Below, piece by piece: positions 50,669 to 59,295 of a DNA stretch of 64,000 nt (positions within the stretch are counted from its first letter, which is position 1; each line of letters starts with the position of its first letter). The notes under the pieces were generated by a model. It ran no database searches and had not been told where the DNA came from. It saw nothing but the letters and a program-made list of their open reading frames with translations. Origin of the DNA: Methanothrix harundinacea 6Ac (GTDB taxonomy: Archaea; Halobacteriota; Methanosarcinia; Methanotrichales; Methanotrichaceae); assembly GCF_000235565.1 (NCBI RefSeq), contig NC_017527.1, forward strand, positions 1,736,001 to 1,800,000. The letters are read 5' to 3'. A program made the translations under genes and the position numbers.

Positions 50669-53187
50669 GTCTCAGGCATATCCTGGCGGTTGGGATCGCC
50701 TTATTCTTCGTCATGCTAGTCGCTCCCAGCGTGACGGGGTCATCCGAAGGTTCGAGCGGTCAGGCGGTTATTCTGGTAATAGATAACTCAGCTAGCATGG
50801 GAAAATCGGACGAAAATTGTATTCGTAATTATACAATTAGATTCTTCTTAGAGAAGATAGTCAATTTAGATTGCAATAACGATGAGTTCGCTCTTCGGAT
50901 AAAGGATACATTTATTGGAAATAAGAGCCATCCAATTAATCCCGTTTTTAGTAAAGATTGTAAAAATATAGTAGAAGTTTTGGGCGGCCTGAATCGTACA
51001 ATATGCTCTTCTTCAGAGGCAATAAATCACGATAAAATCTTAAAAAATGCAGTAAATGACTTCAGCAAAGCATCCAACAATAAAAATTATGTAATATATT
51101 ATTTCTCGGACGGAATAGAATATTCAAACCGTTCACGTTTTCTTTCATCAACTCTTCATCTTGCGAAGGAGAAAGGTGTCATCATCAACACAATAGGATT
51201 TGGCAATGATACCGAAGGTCTTAAGTTGCTAAAATATATATCTGAATTTACAGGAGGGACATTTTATCCTATAGAATCGATCCTCTCCATCGACATCGAG
51301 AAGTCGACGGACGATGACGACGCGGACTTTCCACCCGGTCCCGAGATCATCGTTGGCGATAACGTCACCTGGACCTACGTCGTGGCCAACCGTGGTAACG
51401 TTAACTTGACCTCTGTCCACGTCGTCGACGACATCATCGGTCTTATCGCTGGTCCGATCACTCTCGGAGCCGGTGAGAACCAGACGTTCAACATAACGGG
51501 AACTGCAGTTTTGGGCCAGTACCAGAATAACGCCACCGTAAACGGCACCTACAACGGTACCGAGGTCATGGATACCGATCCGAGCCATTACTTTGGGATG
51601 ATCCTCTCCATCGACATCGAGAAGTCGACGAACGGTGAAGATGCAGATTCAGCTCCAGGACCTATCCTAAACCTGAGCGATAACGTCACCTGGACCTACG
51701 TCGTGAACAACACAGGGAACGTGAACCTGACTGACGTCTACGTCGTCGACGACATCATCGGTCTTATCGCTGGTCCGATCACTCTCGGAGCCGGTGAGAA
51801 CCAGACGTTCAACATAACTGGAACTGCAGTTTTGGGCCGGTACCAGAATAACGCCACCGCAAACGGCACCTACAACGGTACCGAGGTCATGGATACCGAT
51901 CCGAGCCATTACTTTGGGATGATCCTCTCCATCGACATCGAGAAGTCGACGAACGGTGAAGATGCAGATTCAGCTCCAGGACCTATCCTAAACCTGAGCG
52001 ATAACGTCACCTGGACCTACGTCGTGAACAACACAGGGAACGTGAACCTGACTGACGTCTACGTCGTCGACGACATCATCGGTCTTATCGCTGGTCCGAT
52101 CACTCTCGGAGCCGGTGAGAACCAGACGTTCAACAGAACGGGAACTGCAGTTTTGGGCCGGTACCAGAATAACGCCACCGCAAACGGCACCTACAACGGT
52201 ACCGAGGTCATGGATACCGATCCGAGCCATTACTTTGGGATGATCCTCTCCATCGACATCGAGAAGTCGACGAACGGTGAAGATGCAGATTCAGCTCCAG
52301 GACCTATCCTAAACCTGAGCGATAACGTCACCTGGACCTACGTCGTGAACAACACAGGGAACGTGAACCTGACTGACGTCTACGTCGTCGACGACATCAT
52401 CGGTCTTATCGTTGGTCCGATCACTCTCGGAGCCGGTGAGAACCAGACGTTCAACAGAACTGGAACTGCAGTTTTGGGCCAGTACCAGAACAACGTTATA
52501 TCGAACGGTACCTACAACGGTACCGAAGTCAACGATACCGATCTGAGTCACTACTTGGGTATTATCCGAACCAATGCCACCGTCGTCTTCGCCCTCGACA
52601 CCTCGGGCAGCATGAAAAAGTACTACCATCTGGCTCCAAACGAGAGCGCCGAGATCGTCTCGGGATGGTCCGCCTTCGAGAACTCCACCGTCTCAATCGT
52701 GAGCTGGGACCATGCTAGCGAGCTCCTCTTCGGGCCTGCCCCCCTGAAAGGGAACGAAGACCGGCTTGCTGAGATCCTAGACAACCTGTCCGAGATGTGC
52801 ATCGAGACGGATCTCACATACTATGACCAGGGGCTCAACGGCTCCCTCGCGGAGCTTCGCGATCCTGCCTCCGTGCCCCCCAACTCCTCTAAGATAATCG
52901 TCTTCCTGACGGGGTACAGCGAGTTCGAGGCGGGGGAGAAGCTGGACGAGTACATATCCGAGGCGAACGAATTGGGATGCAAGGTATTCACAATAGGCAT
53001 CGGTATCAACGAGAGCTTCGAAGCTTCCAAAAATCAGCACCTTAACCTCACCAAGATCTCAGAGGGGACCGGCGGCATTTTCTCCCCAGTCGCAGCTTTT
53101 AGCTCCGGAGATCTCAACCCCATAATGGAAATTATCTCCCGAGAGCTTGAAGGCGATCTCATGTATGCAGAGTCAGAGCCTCAGTAG
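50665..53187 (+). CDS. Large surface protein: vWA - four DUF11-like repeats - vWA
   Basis: An 840-residue exported protein. Signal peptide to about residue 28; N-terminal vWA domain (AVILVIDNSASMGK, about 30-205); four 107-residue repeats (206-633) of DUF11 type, each with NVTWTYVV and VNLT(D/S)VYVVDDIIGLI cores; and a C-terminal vWA domain (VVFALDTSGSMKK, about 640-830). Many N-x-T/S sites suggest glycosylation. The N-terminal vWA coding region (about 50760-51270) is markedly A+T-rich while the rest is GC-rich, so the gene looks like a fusion of parts of different origin. It overlaps the preceding gene as ATGA. Likely an adhesin or sheath component; no anchor helix is seen. Confidence 0.85.
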   Translation: MSLRHILAVGIALFFVMLVAPSVTGSSEGSSGQAVILVIDNSASMGKSDENCIRNYTIRFFLEKIVNLDCNNDEFALRIKDTFIGNKSHPINPVFSKDCKNIVEVLGGLNRTICSSSEAINHDKILKNAVNDFSKASNNKNYVIYYFSDGIEYSNRSRFLSSTLHLAKEKGVIINTIGFGNDTEGLKLLKYISEFTGGTFYPIESILSIDIEKSTDDDDADFPPGPEIIVGDNVTWTYVVANRGNVNLTSVHVVDDIIGLIAGPITLGAGENQTFNITGTAVLGQYQNNATVNGTYNGTEVMDTDPSHYFGMILSIDIEKSTNGEDADSAPGPILNLSDNVTWTYVVNNTGNVNLTDVYVVDDIIGLIAGPITLGAGENQTFNITGTAVLGRYQNNATANGTYNGTEVMDTDPSHYFGMILSIDIEKSTNGEDADSAPGPILNLSDNVTWTYVVNNTGNVNLTDVYVVDDIIGLIAGPITLGAGENQTFNRTGTAVLGRYQNNATANGTYNGTEVMDTDPSHYFGMILSIDIEKSTNGEDADSAPGPILNLSDNVTWTYVVNNTGNVNLTDVYVVDDIIGLIVGPITLGAGENQTFNRTGTAVLGQYQNNVISNGTYNGTEVNDTDLSHYLGIIRTNATVVFALDTSGSMKKYYHLAPNESAEIVSGWSAFENSTVSIVSWDHASELLFGPAPLKGNEDRLAEILDNLSEMCIETDLTYYDQGLNGSLAELRDPASVPPNSSKIIVFLTGYSEFEAGEKLDEYISEANELGCKVFTIGIGINESFEASKNQHLNLTKISEGTGGIFSPVAAFSSGDLNPIMEIISRELEGDLMYAESEPQ
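51280..52563 (+). repeat. Four tandem 321-bp in-frame repeats
   Basis: Units start at 51280, 51601, 51922 and 52243, each exactly 321 bp (107 codons) and beginning with ATCCTCTCCATCGACATCGA. Units 2, 3 and 4 are nearly identical at nucleotide level, including silent positions; unit 1 differs in its first 40 codons and unit 4 in its last 20. This suggests recent duplication or gene conversion and predicts length variation between strains. Confidence 0.95.
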
Positions 53188-53260
53188 AGGATCTTTATTC
53201 TCTTTCGCCCTTCTCATATTTCGATCGATTCAAATACCACCGGCCCCCACCAGATGAGCG

Positions 53261-53893
53261 ATGCGACTTTTGGGCGCCGATGAGGCGGGGAAGGGGCCGG
53301 TGATCGGCTCGATGTTCGTCGCTGGAGTGGTCATCGACGAGGACCGGCTCTTCGACCTGGCGGCCCTGGGGGTGAAGGACTCAAAGCTCCTCGCCCCCGC
53401 CAGGAGGGAGGCCCTAGCCATCAGGATAGAGAAGATCGCCCTCGACAGATACGTCCTGGAGGTGAGGCCCGAGGTGATCGACGAGCTCCGGAAGATCATG
53501 AGCATGAACGAGATCATGGTCAGAAGCTTCTCAAAGGTCCTGGAGAACCTCTCGGCGGATAGGGCGATCCTCGACGCCGCCGACGTGAAGGCGGAGCGGT
53601 TCGCCCGGAGGGTGAAGGAGGTGAGCAAGACCTCCATGGAGGTCGTCGCCGAGCACCGGGCCGATCGAAACCACCCGGTCGTCGCCGCCGCCTCGATCCT
53701 GGCCAAGGTGAGGAGGGACCTGTCGGTCCGGGAGATCGAGAAGGCCGTCGGACGAGAGATCGGTAGCGGTTATCCATCAGATCCCGCCACCATCCGCTTC
53801 CTCGAATCCTGGGTGGGGGAGCACGGCGACCTTCCTCCCGTCGCGAGGCAGAGCTGGAAGACCGCAGAACGGATAAAAGCTAGATTTATATAG
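53261..53893 (+). CDS. rnhB: Ribonuclease HII
   Basis: Removes RNA from RNA-DNA hybrids and single ribonucleotides from DNA. The 210-residue protein opens with LLGADEAGKGPVIGSMFVAG, with the catalytic D and E of DEAGKG at residues 6-7; later motifs are ILDAADVKAERFA (third acidic residue), EHRADRNHPVVAAASILAKV (fourth Asp and stabilising residues) and GSGYPSDP. Length is normal for archaeal RNase HII. No clear ribosome-binding site precedes the ATG, so the message may be leaderless. Confidence 0.95.
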   Translation: MRLLGADEAGKGPVIGSMFVAGVVIDEDRLFDLAALGVKDSKLLAPARREALAIRIEKIALDRYVLEVRPEVIDELRKIMSMNEIMVRSFSKVLENLSADRAILDAADVKAERFARRVKEVSKTSMEVVAEHRADRNHPVVAAASILAKVRRDLSVREIEKAVGREIGSGYPSDPATIRFLESWVGEHGDLPPVARQSWKTAERIKARFI

Positions 53894-53926
53894 ACTCCCC
53901 GTGGTGTTTAGGACGAGGGATAAAAC

Positions 53927-55066
53927 TTGGAAATCGAGGACACGCTGCTGATGATCCCGGGGCCTGTTAAGGTCCCCCAGAGGGTGCTCCGGGCCATGGC
54001 GAAGCCGATGATCAGCCACCGAAGCGCCGACTTCGAGAAGATCTACGAGGACTGCAGGTCGAGGCTGAAGGACCTCTTCGATACGGAGAACGAAGTCGTG
54101 GTCCTGAGCGGCAGCGGAACCGCCGGCATGGAGGCGGCCGTCGGCGGCATCATCGGCGAAGGGGAGAAGGTCGTCACCGTCACCAACGGAAAGTTCGGCG
54201 AGAGGTTCACGGAGCTCGGCGACCGTTACGGGTCCATAGTTCCCCTCGACTTCCCCTGGGGAACCCCCTTCGACCTGGCGAGGATAGAGGCGGCCCTGGA
54301 GGATGGCGCCAAGGCGATCACCATGGTCCACAACGAGACCTCCGTCGGGATCGTCAACCCCGCTAGGGAGGTAGGGAAGCTCGCGAGAAAGTACGACGCC
54401 GTATTCATCGTCGACGGCATCTCCTCCGTTGGGGGTAACGAGTTTCTCACCGACGAATGGGGGATCGACATCGCCATCACCGGATCTCAGAAGTGTCTCG
54501 CCGTGCCGCCGGGTCTCGCTATGGTGGCCGTCAGCAAGAGGGCGATGGACCTCTTGGAGGAGGGGAAGGGCGGCTATTATACCGACCTCAAGGCCCACCT
54601 GAAGAAGGCCAGCAAGAACCAGACCCCCTACACCCCAGCCGTCTCCTTATTCTTCGCCCTCCAGGAGGCGCTGAAGATGGCCGCAGAGGAGGGCTTCCCC
54701 GAGAGGCGGGCCCGGATGGCTGCCCTCGCCGGGGGGGTGAGAGCGGCAGCATCAGCCCTCGATATCCAGCTCTTCCCCCAGGTGAACGAGCACACCACCT
54801 ACTCCAACACCGTCACCGCCATGAAGATGCCCTCCGGCATAAGCGACAGCCAGCTTCGCGGAGGGATGCGAAAGCGCGGCGTCGTCGTCTCCGGCGGCCA
54901 GGAGGGGCTGAAGGGGAAGATATTCAGGATAGGGACGATGGGGGCCTGCACCGAGGCCGACGTCCTCAGGACGATTCAGACCCTGGAGCTGGTCCTGGAG
55001 AAGGAGGGCGTGATATCCAGCCTCGGGGCTGGGGTCGAGGCGGCGAGCAAAGCCATCGAGGCTTGA
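53927..55066 (+). CDS. Class V aminotransferase (alanine-glyoxylate/serine-pyruvate type)
   Basis: A 379-residue PLP enzyme. Motifs: IPGPVKVPQRVLRAMAKPMI (substrate loop), VLSGSGTAGMEAAVGG (PLP phosphate loop), VDGISSVGGNEF (Asp to PLP nitrogen) and K189 in ITGSQKCLAVPPG (Schiff-base Lys). Archaeal members transaminate alanine, serine or aspartate with glyoxylate or 2-oxoacids; the exact pair cannot be read by eye. The start is TTG (53927-53929) with GAGGGAT upstream. It begins 33 bp after rnhB and is probably cotranscribed. Confidence 0.9.
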   Translation: MEIEDTLLMIPGPVKVPQRVLRAMAKPMISHRSADFEKIYEDCRSRLKDLFDTENEVVVLSGSGTAGMEAAVGGIIGEGEKVVTVTNGKFGERFTELGDRYGSIVPLDFPWGTPFDLARIEAALEDGAKAITMVHNETSVGIVNPAREVGKLARKYDAVFIVDGISSVGGNEFLTDEWGIDIAITGSQKCLAVPPGLAMVAVSKRAMDLLEEGKGGYYTDLKAHLKKASKNQTPYTPAVSLFFALQEALKMAAEEGFPERRARMAALAGGVRAAASALDIQLFPQVNEHTTYSNTVTAMKMPSGISDSQLRGGMRKRGVVVSGGQEGLKGKIFRIGTMGACTEADVLRTIQTLELVLEKEGVISSLGAGVEAASKAIEA

Positions 55067-55132
55067 ATCTCCCTCTAAAATTTTTCATCTCCGTCGCCGC
55101 CAGTTCATCCGTTAACATTTAATAGAGACATA

Positions 55133-55142
55133 TCTTTTATAG
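55133..55142 (+). promoter_or_regulatory. TATA box of the tubulin-like GTPase operon
   Basis: TCTTTTATAG lies about 58-67 bp before the ATG at 55200 in an A+T-rich spacer following the aminotransferase gene. It is the only promoter-like sequence seen before five tightly packed genes that end at 61422. Confidence 0.45.
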
Positions 55143-55199
55143 CCCCAGGCGCAGATTGTGAAATATAGTCGGATAAATCGGGTGGGTTGTGAAAGCTTG

Positions 55200-57161
55200 A
55201 TGTATAGGATATCTGCGATCGTCCTCTCTCTCTTGGCCATCGTGGTCCTGACTCCGGCCCTCGGCCAGACGGAAGCGTCCATGAGCTTCCAGCAGGTGAG
55301 CACCGCCAGCTTGCCTTACAACGTCAACCAGCCGATAGCCTACAAAATCCACCTGACTAATGCGATGAACAGCCCCATGCGCTACTCGGTGGAGCTGGAG
55401 GTCGGACCCGACTTCACCGACTACACCGCCTCAAAGAGGTACACGACCGACATCAGCCTCACGGCCCGCTCGGCTCAGGACGTCGTCTTCGACGTCAACT
55501 TCAGATCCCCGGAGATGAGCCGGGGAGCCTTTGGGAGGTGGTCCACCGACGATAACGACACCAGCATCTGGGAGAAGGGCTGGTACAGGGTCTTGATAAC
55601 CCCCCTCGTCGGCTCTCCCGTGACCCTGGAGAGCTACGACGGCGAGCCCTCCCTCATCAAGATGGTCACCGTCTACAGAAGCCCCGAGGTATCCCCCAAG
55701 ATGGGGACGGATGCCGACCTTTATAGCTATCGGATTGAGGTCTTCTCCAGCGCCGATGACGCGGTGACGCTCCAGGTGGCTCCGGAGGCGATCGGCCCCT
55801 GGAAGGACTGCGGTAGCCGGAACTACACCAACATCGGCGGATGGCAGACCCTGAGGTGGGAGAACGTCTCCCTCGACTTCGACTTCCTCAAGGGCTGGTA
55901 CAGGTTCGTCGGAAGAAAGCAGACCGAGGCCTTCGAGGGGCCCTTCTGGCCGGTGGAATACGAATACTCAAACGCCACCGTCGCCCCAAAAGACGGCTTC
56001 TCAGGCTCTCCTTTCACCTACTCCCTCGATTTCAGGGGCTCAAAGAACCTGGACGTAGGCCTCAACATCTGGGACGTAGACCAGAACCTCTTCAAGCTCG
56101 TCGAGAAGAAGAGATACGGAAACGCCACCGTCTGGCAGAGGCTCGTCTGGACCGGCGTCATGCCCAGCGAGGCGATAGGCTCGGAGGGGGCGAGCTCCTA
56201 CTACTTCAGCTTCTACTACCCCGGCTCCGAGAGCCCCCTGGGGACGAGCCGGGAGGAGGAGGGGAAGGTGAACCTCGGCCCGGAGATCGTCCTGATAAAG
56301 TACGAGAACTCCACCGTCTCCCCTGAGAGGGGGAGCGCCGTCGCCCGGTATACCTACGCCGTCGACGTCAGCACAGCCCTCCCCGTCTGCGACATAGAGC
56401 TCCAGACGAGCGAGCCGGGATCTGGGATCTGGAGGTCCCAGGGGATAGCCACCTACAACGGCGACCCCAGGATAACCTGGAAGGACGTGGCCTTCGGCGG
56501 CGACGTCGCCGGCAACGTAAGCTACCGGTTCATTAGGGTGGCTTCACCCCCCACCGTCTATCAGGGGCCGACCATCTTCAAGGAGTCGATCACAGGAAAT
56601 GTAACGCCGGCCAGAGGTGTTATGCAGGTCTTCCCCGACAGCAATAACCTCAACAGGTACGTTTACACGATCCATATCGAGAACCTTGGGAACGATTCTG
56701 AGTATAAGGGGGAGATCTGGGTGGAGCTTCTGGTCAAGGCGCCCAACTCCGTCTGGAAGGCTGTAGGCGAACGGAAGCAGTATTCTACTTCAAACGGAAA
56801 CGTATCCTGGGTGCTCAAGCCCTTCACAGACGTCGAGTTCCTCGGACCTGCAGAGTACAAGTTTCTGGTCAATGGCGTAGAAACGGCGGTATTCAGCGGC
56901 CCCGAGATCGTCGCCATGTACAAAAACCTCGATTATGAGGACGTCAGTCCTGGTCGTTATAACTACGTGGCCTGGGTCAATGGAAGCGTCGACATGATAG
57001 CCGACCTGATATACTCCACCGACAACGAGAACTGGAAGAACCTCGAAGATTGGAAACGTTATACTGGAGGGTCCGGCTGGACGAGGCTCGCCTGGGAGGA
57101 CAAACCTGGATACAGGTTCTACGAGGTTGATATCAGATTCGAAGAGCCGGTGGGGATCTAG
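55200..57161 (+). CDS. Large exported repeat protein, first gene of the tubulin-like operon
   Basis: A 653-residue exported protein from the ATG at 55200 (signal peptide MYRISAIVLSLLAIVVLTPALG). The mature part is beta-rich and consists of about five related domains of 95-130 residues; several begin with a V-(S/A/T)-P phrase (EVSPKMGTDADLYSYRIEVF, ATVAPKDGFSGSPFTYSLDF, STVSPERGSAVARYTYAVDV, GNVTPARGVM) and contain a W-x-x-(L/V)-x-W core and a YRF/YKF ending. No membrane anchor is seen. I do not recognise the family; Ig-like folds are likely. It is followed after 2 bp by the next gene. Probably an extracellular partner of the membrane proteins in the operon. Confidence 0.78.
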   Translation: MYRISAIVLSLLAIVVLTPALGQTEASMSFQQVSTASLPYNVNQPIAYKIHLTNAMNSPMRYSVELEVGPDFTDYTASKRYTTDISLTARSAQDVVFDVNFRSPEMSRGAFGRWSTDDNDTSIWEKGWYRVLITPLVGSPVTLESYDGEPSLIKMVTVYRSPEVSPKMGTDADLYSYRIEVFSSADDAVTLQVAPEAIGPWKDCGSRNYTNIGGWQTLRWENVSLDFDFLKGWYRFVGRKQTEAFEGPFWPVEYEYSNATVAPKDGFSGSPFTYSLDFRGSKNLDVGLNIWDVDQNLFKLVEKKRYGNATVWQRLVWTGVMPSEAIGSEGASSYYFSFYYPGSESPLGTSREEEGKVNLGPEIVLIKYENSTVSPERGSAVARYTYAVDVSTALPVCDIELQTSEPGSGIWRSQGIATYNGDPRITWKDVAFGGDVAGNVSYRFIRVASPPTVYQGPTIFKESITGNVTPARGVMQVFPDSNNLNRYVYTIHIENLGNDSEYKGEIWVELLVKAPNSVWKAVGERKQYSTSNGNVSWVLKPFTDVEFLGPAEYKFLVNGVETAVFSGPEIVAMYKNLDYEDVSPGRYNYVAWVNGSVDMIADLIYSTDNENWKNLEDWKRYTGGSGWTRLAWEDKPGYRFYEVDIRFEEPVGI

Positions 57162-57163
57162 GC

Positions 57164-58615
57164 ATGAAAAGAGGCTTTATAGCAATATTTTTGCTCATCT
57201 TCTACCTTATGGGGTCTGTCCAGGGGGCCGAGGGGCCGGGAGGTCCGAGCGGGTCCACAGGGGGCGGTTCCAGCGGAGGCAGCGCCGGAGCTTCTACCAC
57301 CACCAGCAGCGGGGGGAAGAAGATCGTCAAGCTGGAGCTGGAAGACCTCATAGGTAATATGGAGAAGTGGAAGCAGAGCGACCCCGAGAAGTTCGATTAC
57401 CTGAAGAAGCTCCTTCACATACCCTTCGTCCCGCCGAAGGACTACTCCACCCCCACCGTCCTTATCTGGTATCCCAACTCCACGGAGAAGGCCGAGATCA
57501 CCCGGAACGAGAAGCTCGACATATATGCCTGGGTCAAGAACGAAAATCCCATCGAGGTCAGGTCGGACGTCTACCTCTACCTGGAGGCGAAGGGCCCCGG
57601 GGATGAGAACTTCACCAGGGTCGGCTCCCAGAGGGTGATCCTGGCTAACGAGTACACCGGGGGTTCCAACTCCACCACCAGGGACTGGTCCGGGCTGATG
57701 CCGTTCGTCGATTCGAGGGAGGTGGGGAACGCCACCTTCCGGATATGGTTCAACGATATGCACAGCACCTACCTCACCGATACCATGTACGCCAAGCCTT
57801 ACAGACAGGGCGATTTTTTCAACGTCCTGGAGCTCTCGCTCGTCAACAGCCCCCCGTTGGTCGTGGGAGAGAGCATCAAGGTTGAGCCGGCGAGGGCCAG
57901 GTACAACGACCCCATCAGGTATTCAGCTGGGTTCGTCGACACCGACGGCGATATGGTGAACGTCACCCTCCACGTCCTCGACGACCAGGGCGGGATTTTG
58001 AGAAACCTCACCCAGGAGGTGAAGTCGGGGACGAACGTCACCTTCTCCGCCACCGAGTATGGCCTCTTCGGGGAGGCGGACGCCGGTAGGAACTTCTCTT
58101 ACCGGTTTAGCTACGACGACGGCCTCGACGGGAACGCGACGGCCGTTTACCCCGGGCCGAGCCTCCTTCCCAGCCCCAAGATCTTCGTCTCGGACCCCCA
58201 TGTGGAGGCCGCCGACGAGAACCGGTACTGGTGGCAGAACTACCGGTTCAGCCTCAGGGTGAAGAACCCGGATGTGGATAACCTTCGGATAGACCTCTAC
58301 ACCAGCACCCCCTCCCATCCCAACAGGTACCAGGCGACGAGGGAGATCAACGCCTCGGAGGAGGCGCAGGTGGTGATCTTCGACCTTCAGCCCTTCGACG
58401 TATCTGACGCCGACGAGAGCTTCAGCTATTACTTCAAGTACTCGGCGACGGACCAGAACTCCAAAGAGGAGATGGGCGGAACCTCCGATGGTAAGATAAA
58501 TCCGAAGATCGTCAGGTATCCGATATACTCCATGGTCACGATCGCAAACCTCCTCGTGGTACTGCTGGCAGCCCTTGCGGGAGGGATCGTGATCGAGAGG
58601 AGGCTGTACCGATGA
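57164..58615 (+). CDS. Exported protein with C-terminal membrane anchor, tubulin-like operon
   Basis: A 483-residue protein. Signal peptide (MKRGFIAIFLLIFYLMGSVQ), a 35-residue Gly/Ser/Thr-rich linker, a helical segment (about 50-85, KLELEDLIGNMEKWKQSDPE), then two or three beta domains (TVLIWYPNSTEKAEITRNEK; VGESIKVEPARARYNDPIRY; a domain around FSLRVKNPDVDNLRIDLYTS) and a single C-terminal helix MVTIANLLVVLLAALAGGIV followed by ERRLYR. It is thus an outward-facing, membrane-anchored protein. It overlaps the next gene by 4 bp. Domains resemble those of the preceding protein in style. Unknown family. Confidence 0.78.
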   Translation: MKRGFIAIFLLIFYLMGSVQGAEGPGGPSGSTGGGSSGGSAGASTTTSSGGKKIVKLELEDLIGNMEKWKQSDPEKFDYLKKLLHIPFVPPKDYSTPTVLIWYPNSTEKAEITRNEKLDIYAWVKNENPIEVRSDVYLYLEAKGPGDENFTRVGSQRVILANEYTGGSNSTTRDWSGLMPFVDSREVGNATFRIWFNDMHSTYLTDTMYAKPYRQGDFFNVLELSLVNSPPLVVGESIKVEPARARYNDPIRYSAGFVDTDGDMVNVTLHVLDDQGGILRNLTQEVKSGTNVTFSATEYGLFGEADAGRNFSYRFSYDDGLDGNATAVYPGPSLLPSPKIFVSDPHVEAADENRYWWQNYRFSLRVKNPDVDNLRIDLYTSTPSHPNRYQATREINASEEAQVVIFDLQPFDVSDADESFSYYFKYSATDQNSKEEMGGTSDGKINPKIVRYPIYSMVTIANLLVVLLAALAGGIVIERRLYR

Positions 58616-59295
58616 GCGACCTGAACGAGACGGTGGCGGCGGTCCAGGCCGTCGATATATCTTCAGGCCTCGCCTCCGAGGGGGTATCGAGCTTCCTCGC
58701 CGGCATATACTCCAACGGCCCTCTGGGCGTCGCGATATTTATCGCCCTCCTCGCCGGAGGCCTCCTCCTCCACAGGCTGAACATGGATAGGACCTATCGG
58801 AACGTGGCGGCCACCACCCGGGACGGTGAAGTATCCCCCGAGGACCTTCGGGATGAGATGTTCACCCGCCAGGGATCGAACTTCAACGCCGCGGCGGTGG
58901 CGGCCTGGATGCTCCTCTTTGCCGCCTTCGCCTACTTCTACTTCCTGACCCCCGAGATATTCCCTGGCCACAACTACTACCAGCTGCCGACTTTATCTTC
59001 GGGACCCCTGGGCTTTGCGGCCTTCGGCCTCTTCGTCCTCCTTCTGGCGGGGTTGGCGGCCGCCTTCATCCCCAGGGAGCTCTACGGCTACTACGAGCTC
59101 TCCAGGAAGACGAAGGTCGCGATAATGCTGACGGTGCCGGCCCTGGCCCTATCCATAGCCCTATCCGTCCAGCTGGGGACGATATTTCCCGAGGTGGACC
59201 CGGCTGCTAGGGGCCTCGCCTTCCTCGCCCTCTTCGGCTCCGAGGTGGCGCTTCTCTTCCCCGTATATGCCGAGGCCCGAGGAGGGATGAGATGA
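58612..59295 (+). CDS. Five-helix membrane protein, tubulin-like operon
   Basis: A 227-residue integral membrane protein with five clear helices: GPLGVAIFIALLAGGLLL (about 36-53), AVAAWMLLFAAFAYFYFL, LGFAAFGLFVLLLAGLAAAF, VAIMLTVPALALSIALSV and AFLALFGSEVALLFPVYA. A charged cytosolic loop (about 55-92, RLNMDRTYRNVAATTRDGEV) lies between helices 1 and 2. It overlaps both neighbours by 4 bp. It may link the exported proteins to the cytosolic GTPase encoded next; that is inference from gene order. No family recognised. Confidence 0.78.
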   Translation: MSDLNETVAAVQAVDISSGLASEGVSSFLAGIYSNGPLGVAIFIALLAGGLLLHRLNMDRTYRNVAATTRDGEVSPEDLRDEMFTRQGSNFNAAAVAAWMLLFAAFAYFYFLTPEIFPGHNYYQLPTLSSGPLGFAAFGLFVLLLAGLAAAFIPRELYGYYELSRKTKVAIMLTVPALALSIALSVQLGTIFPEVDPAARGLAFLALFGSEVALLFPVYAEARGGMR

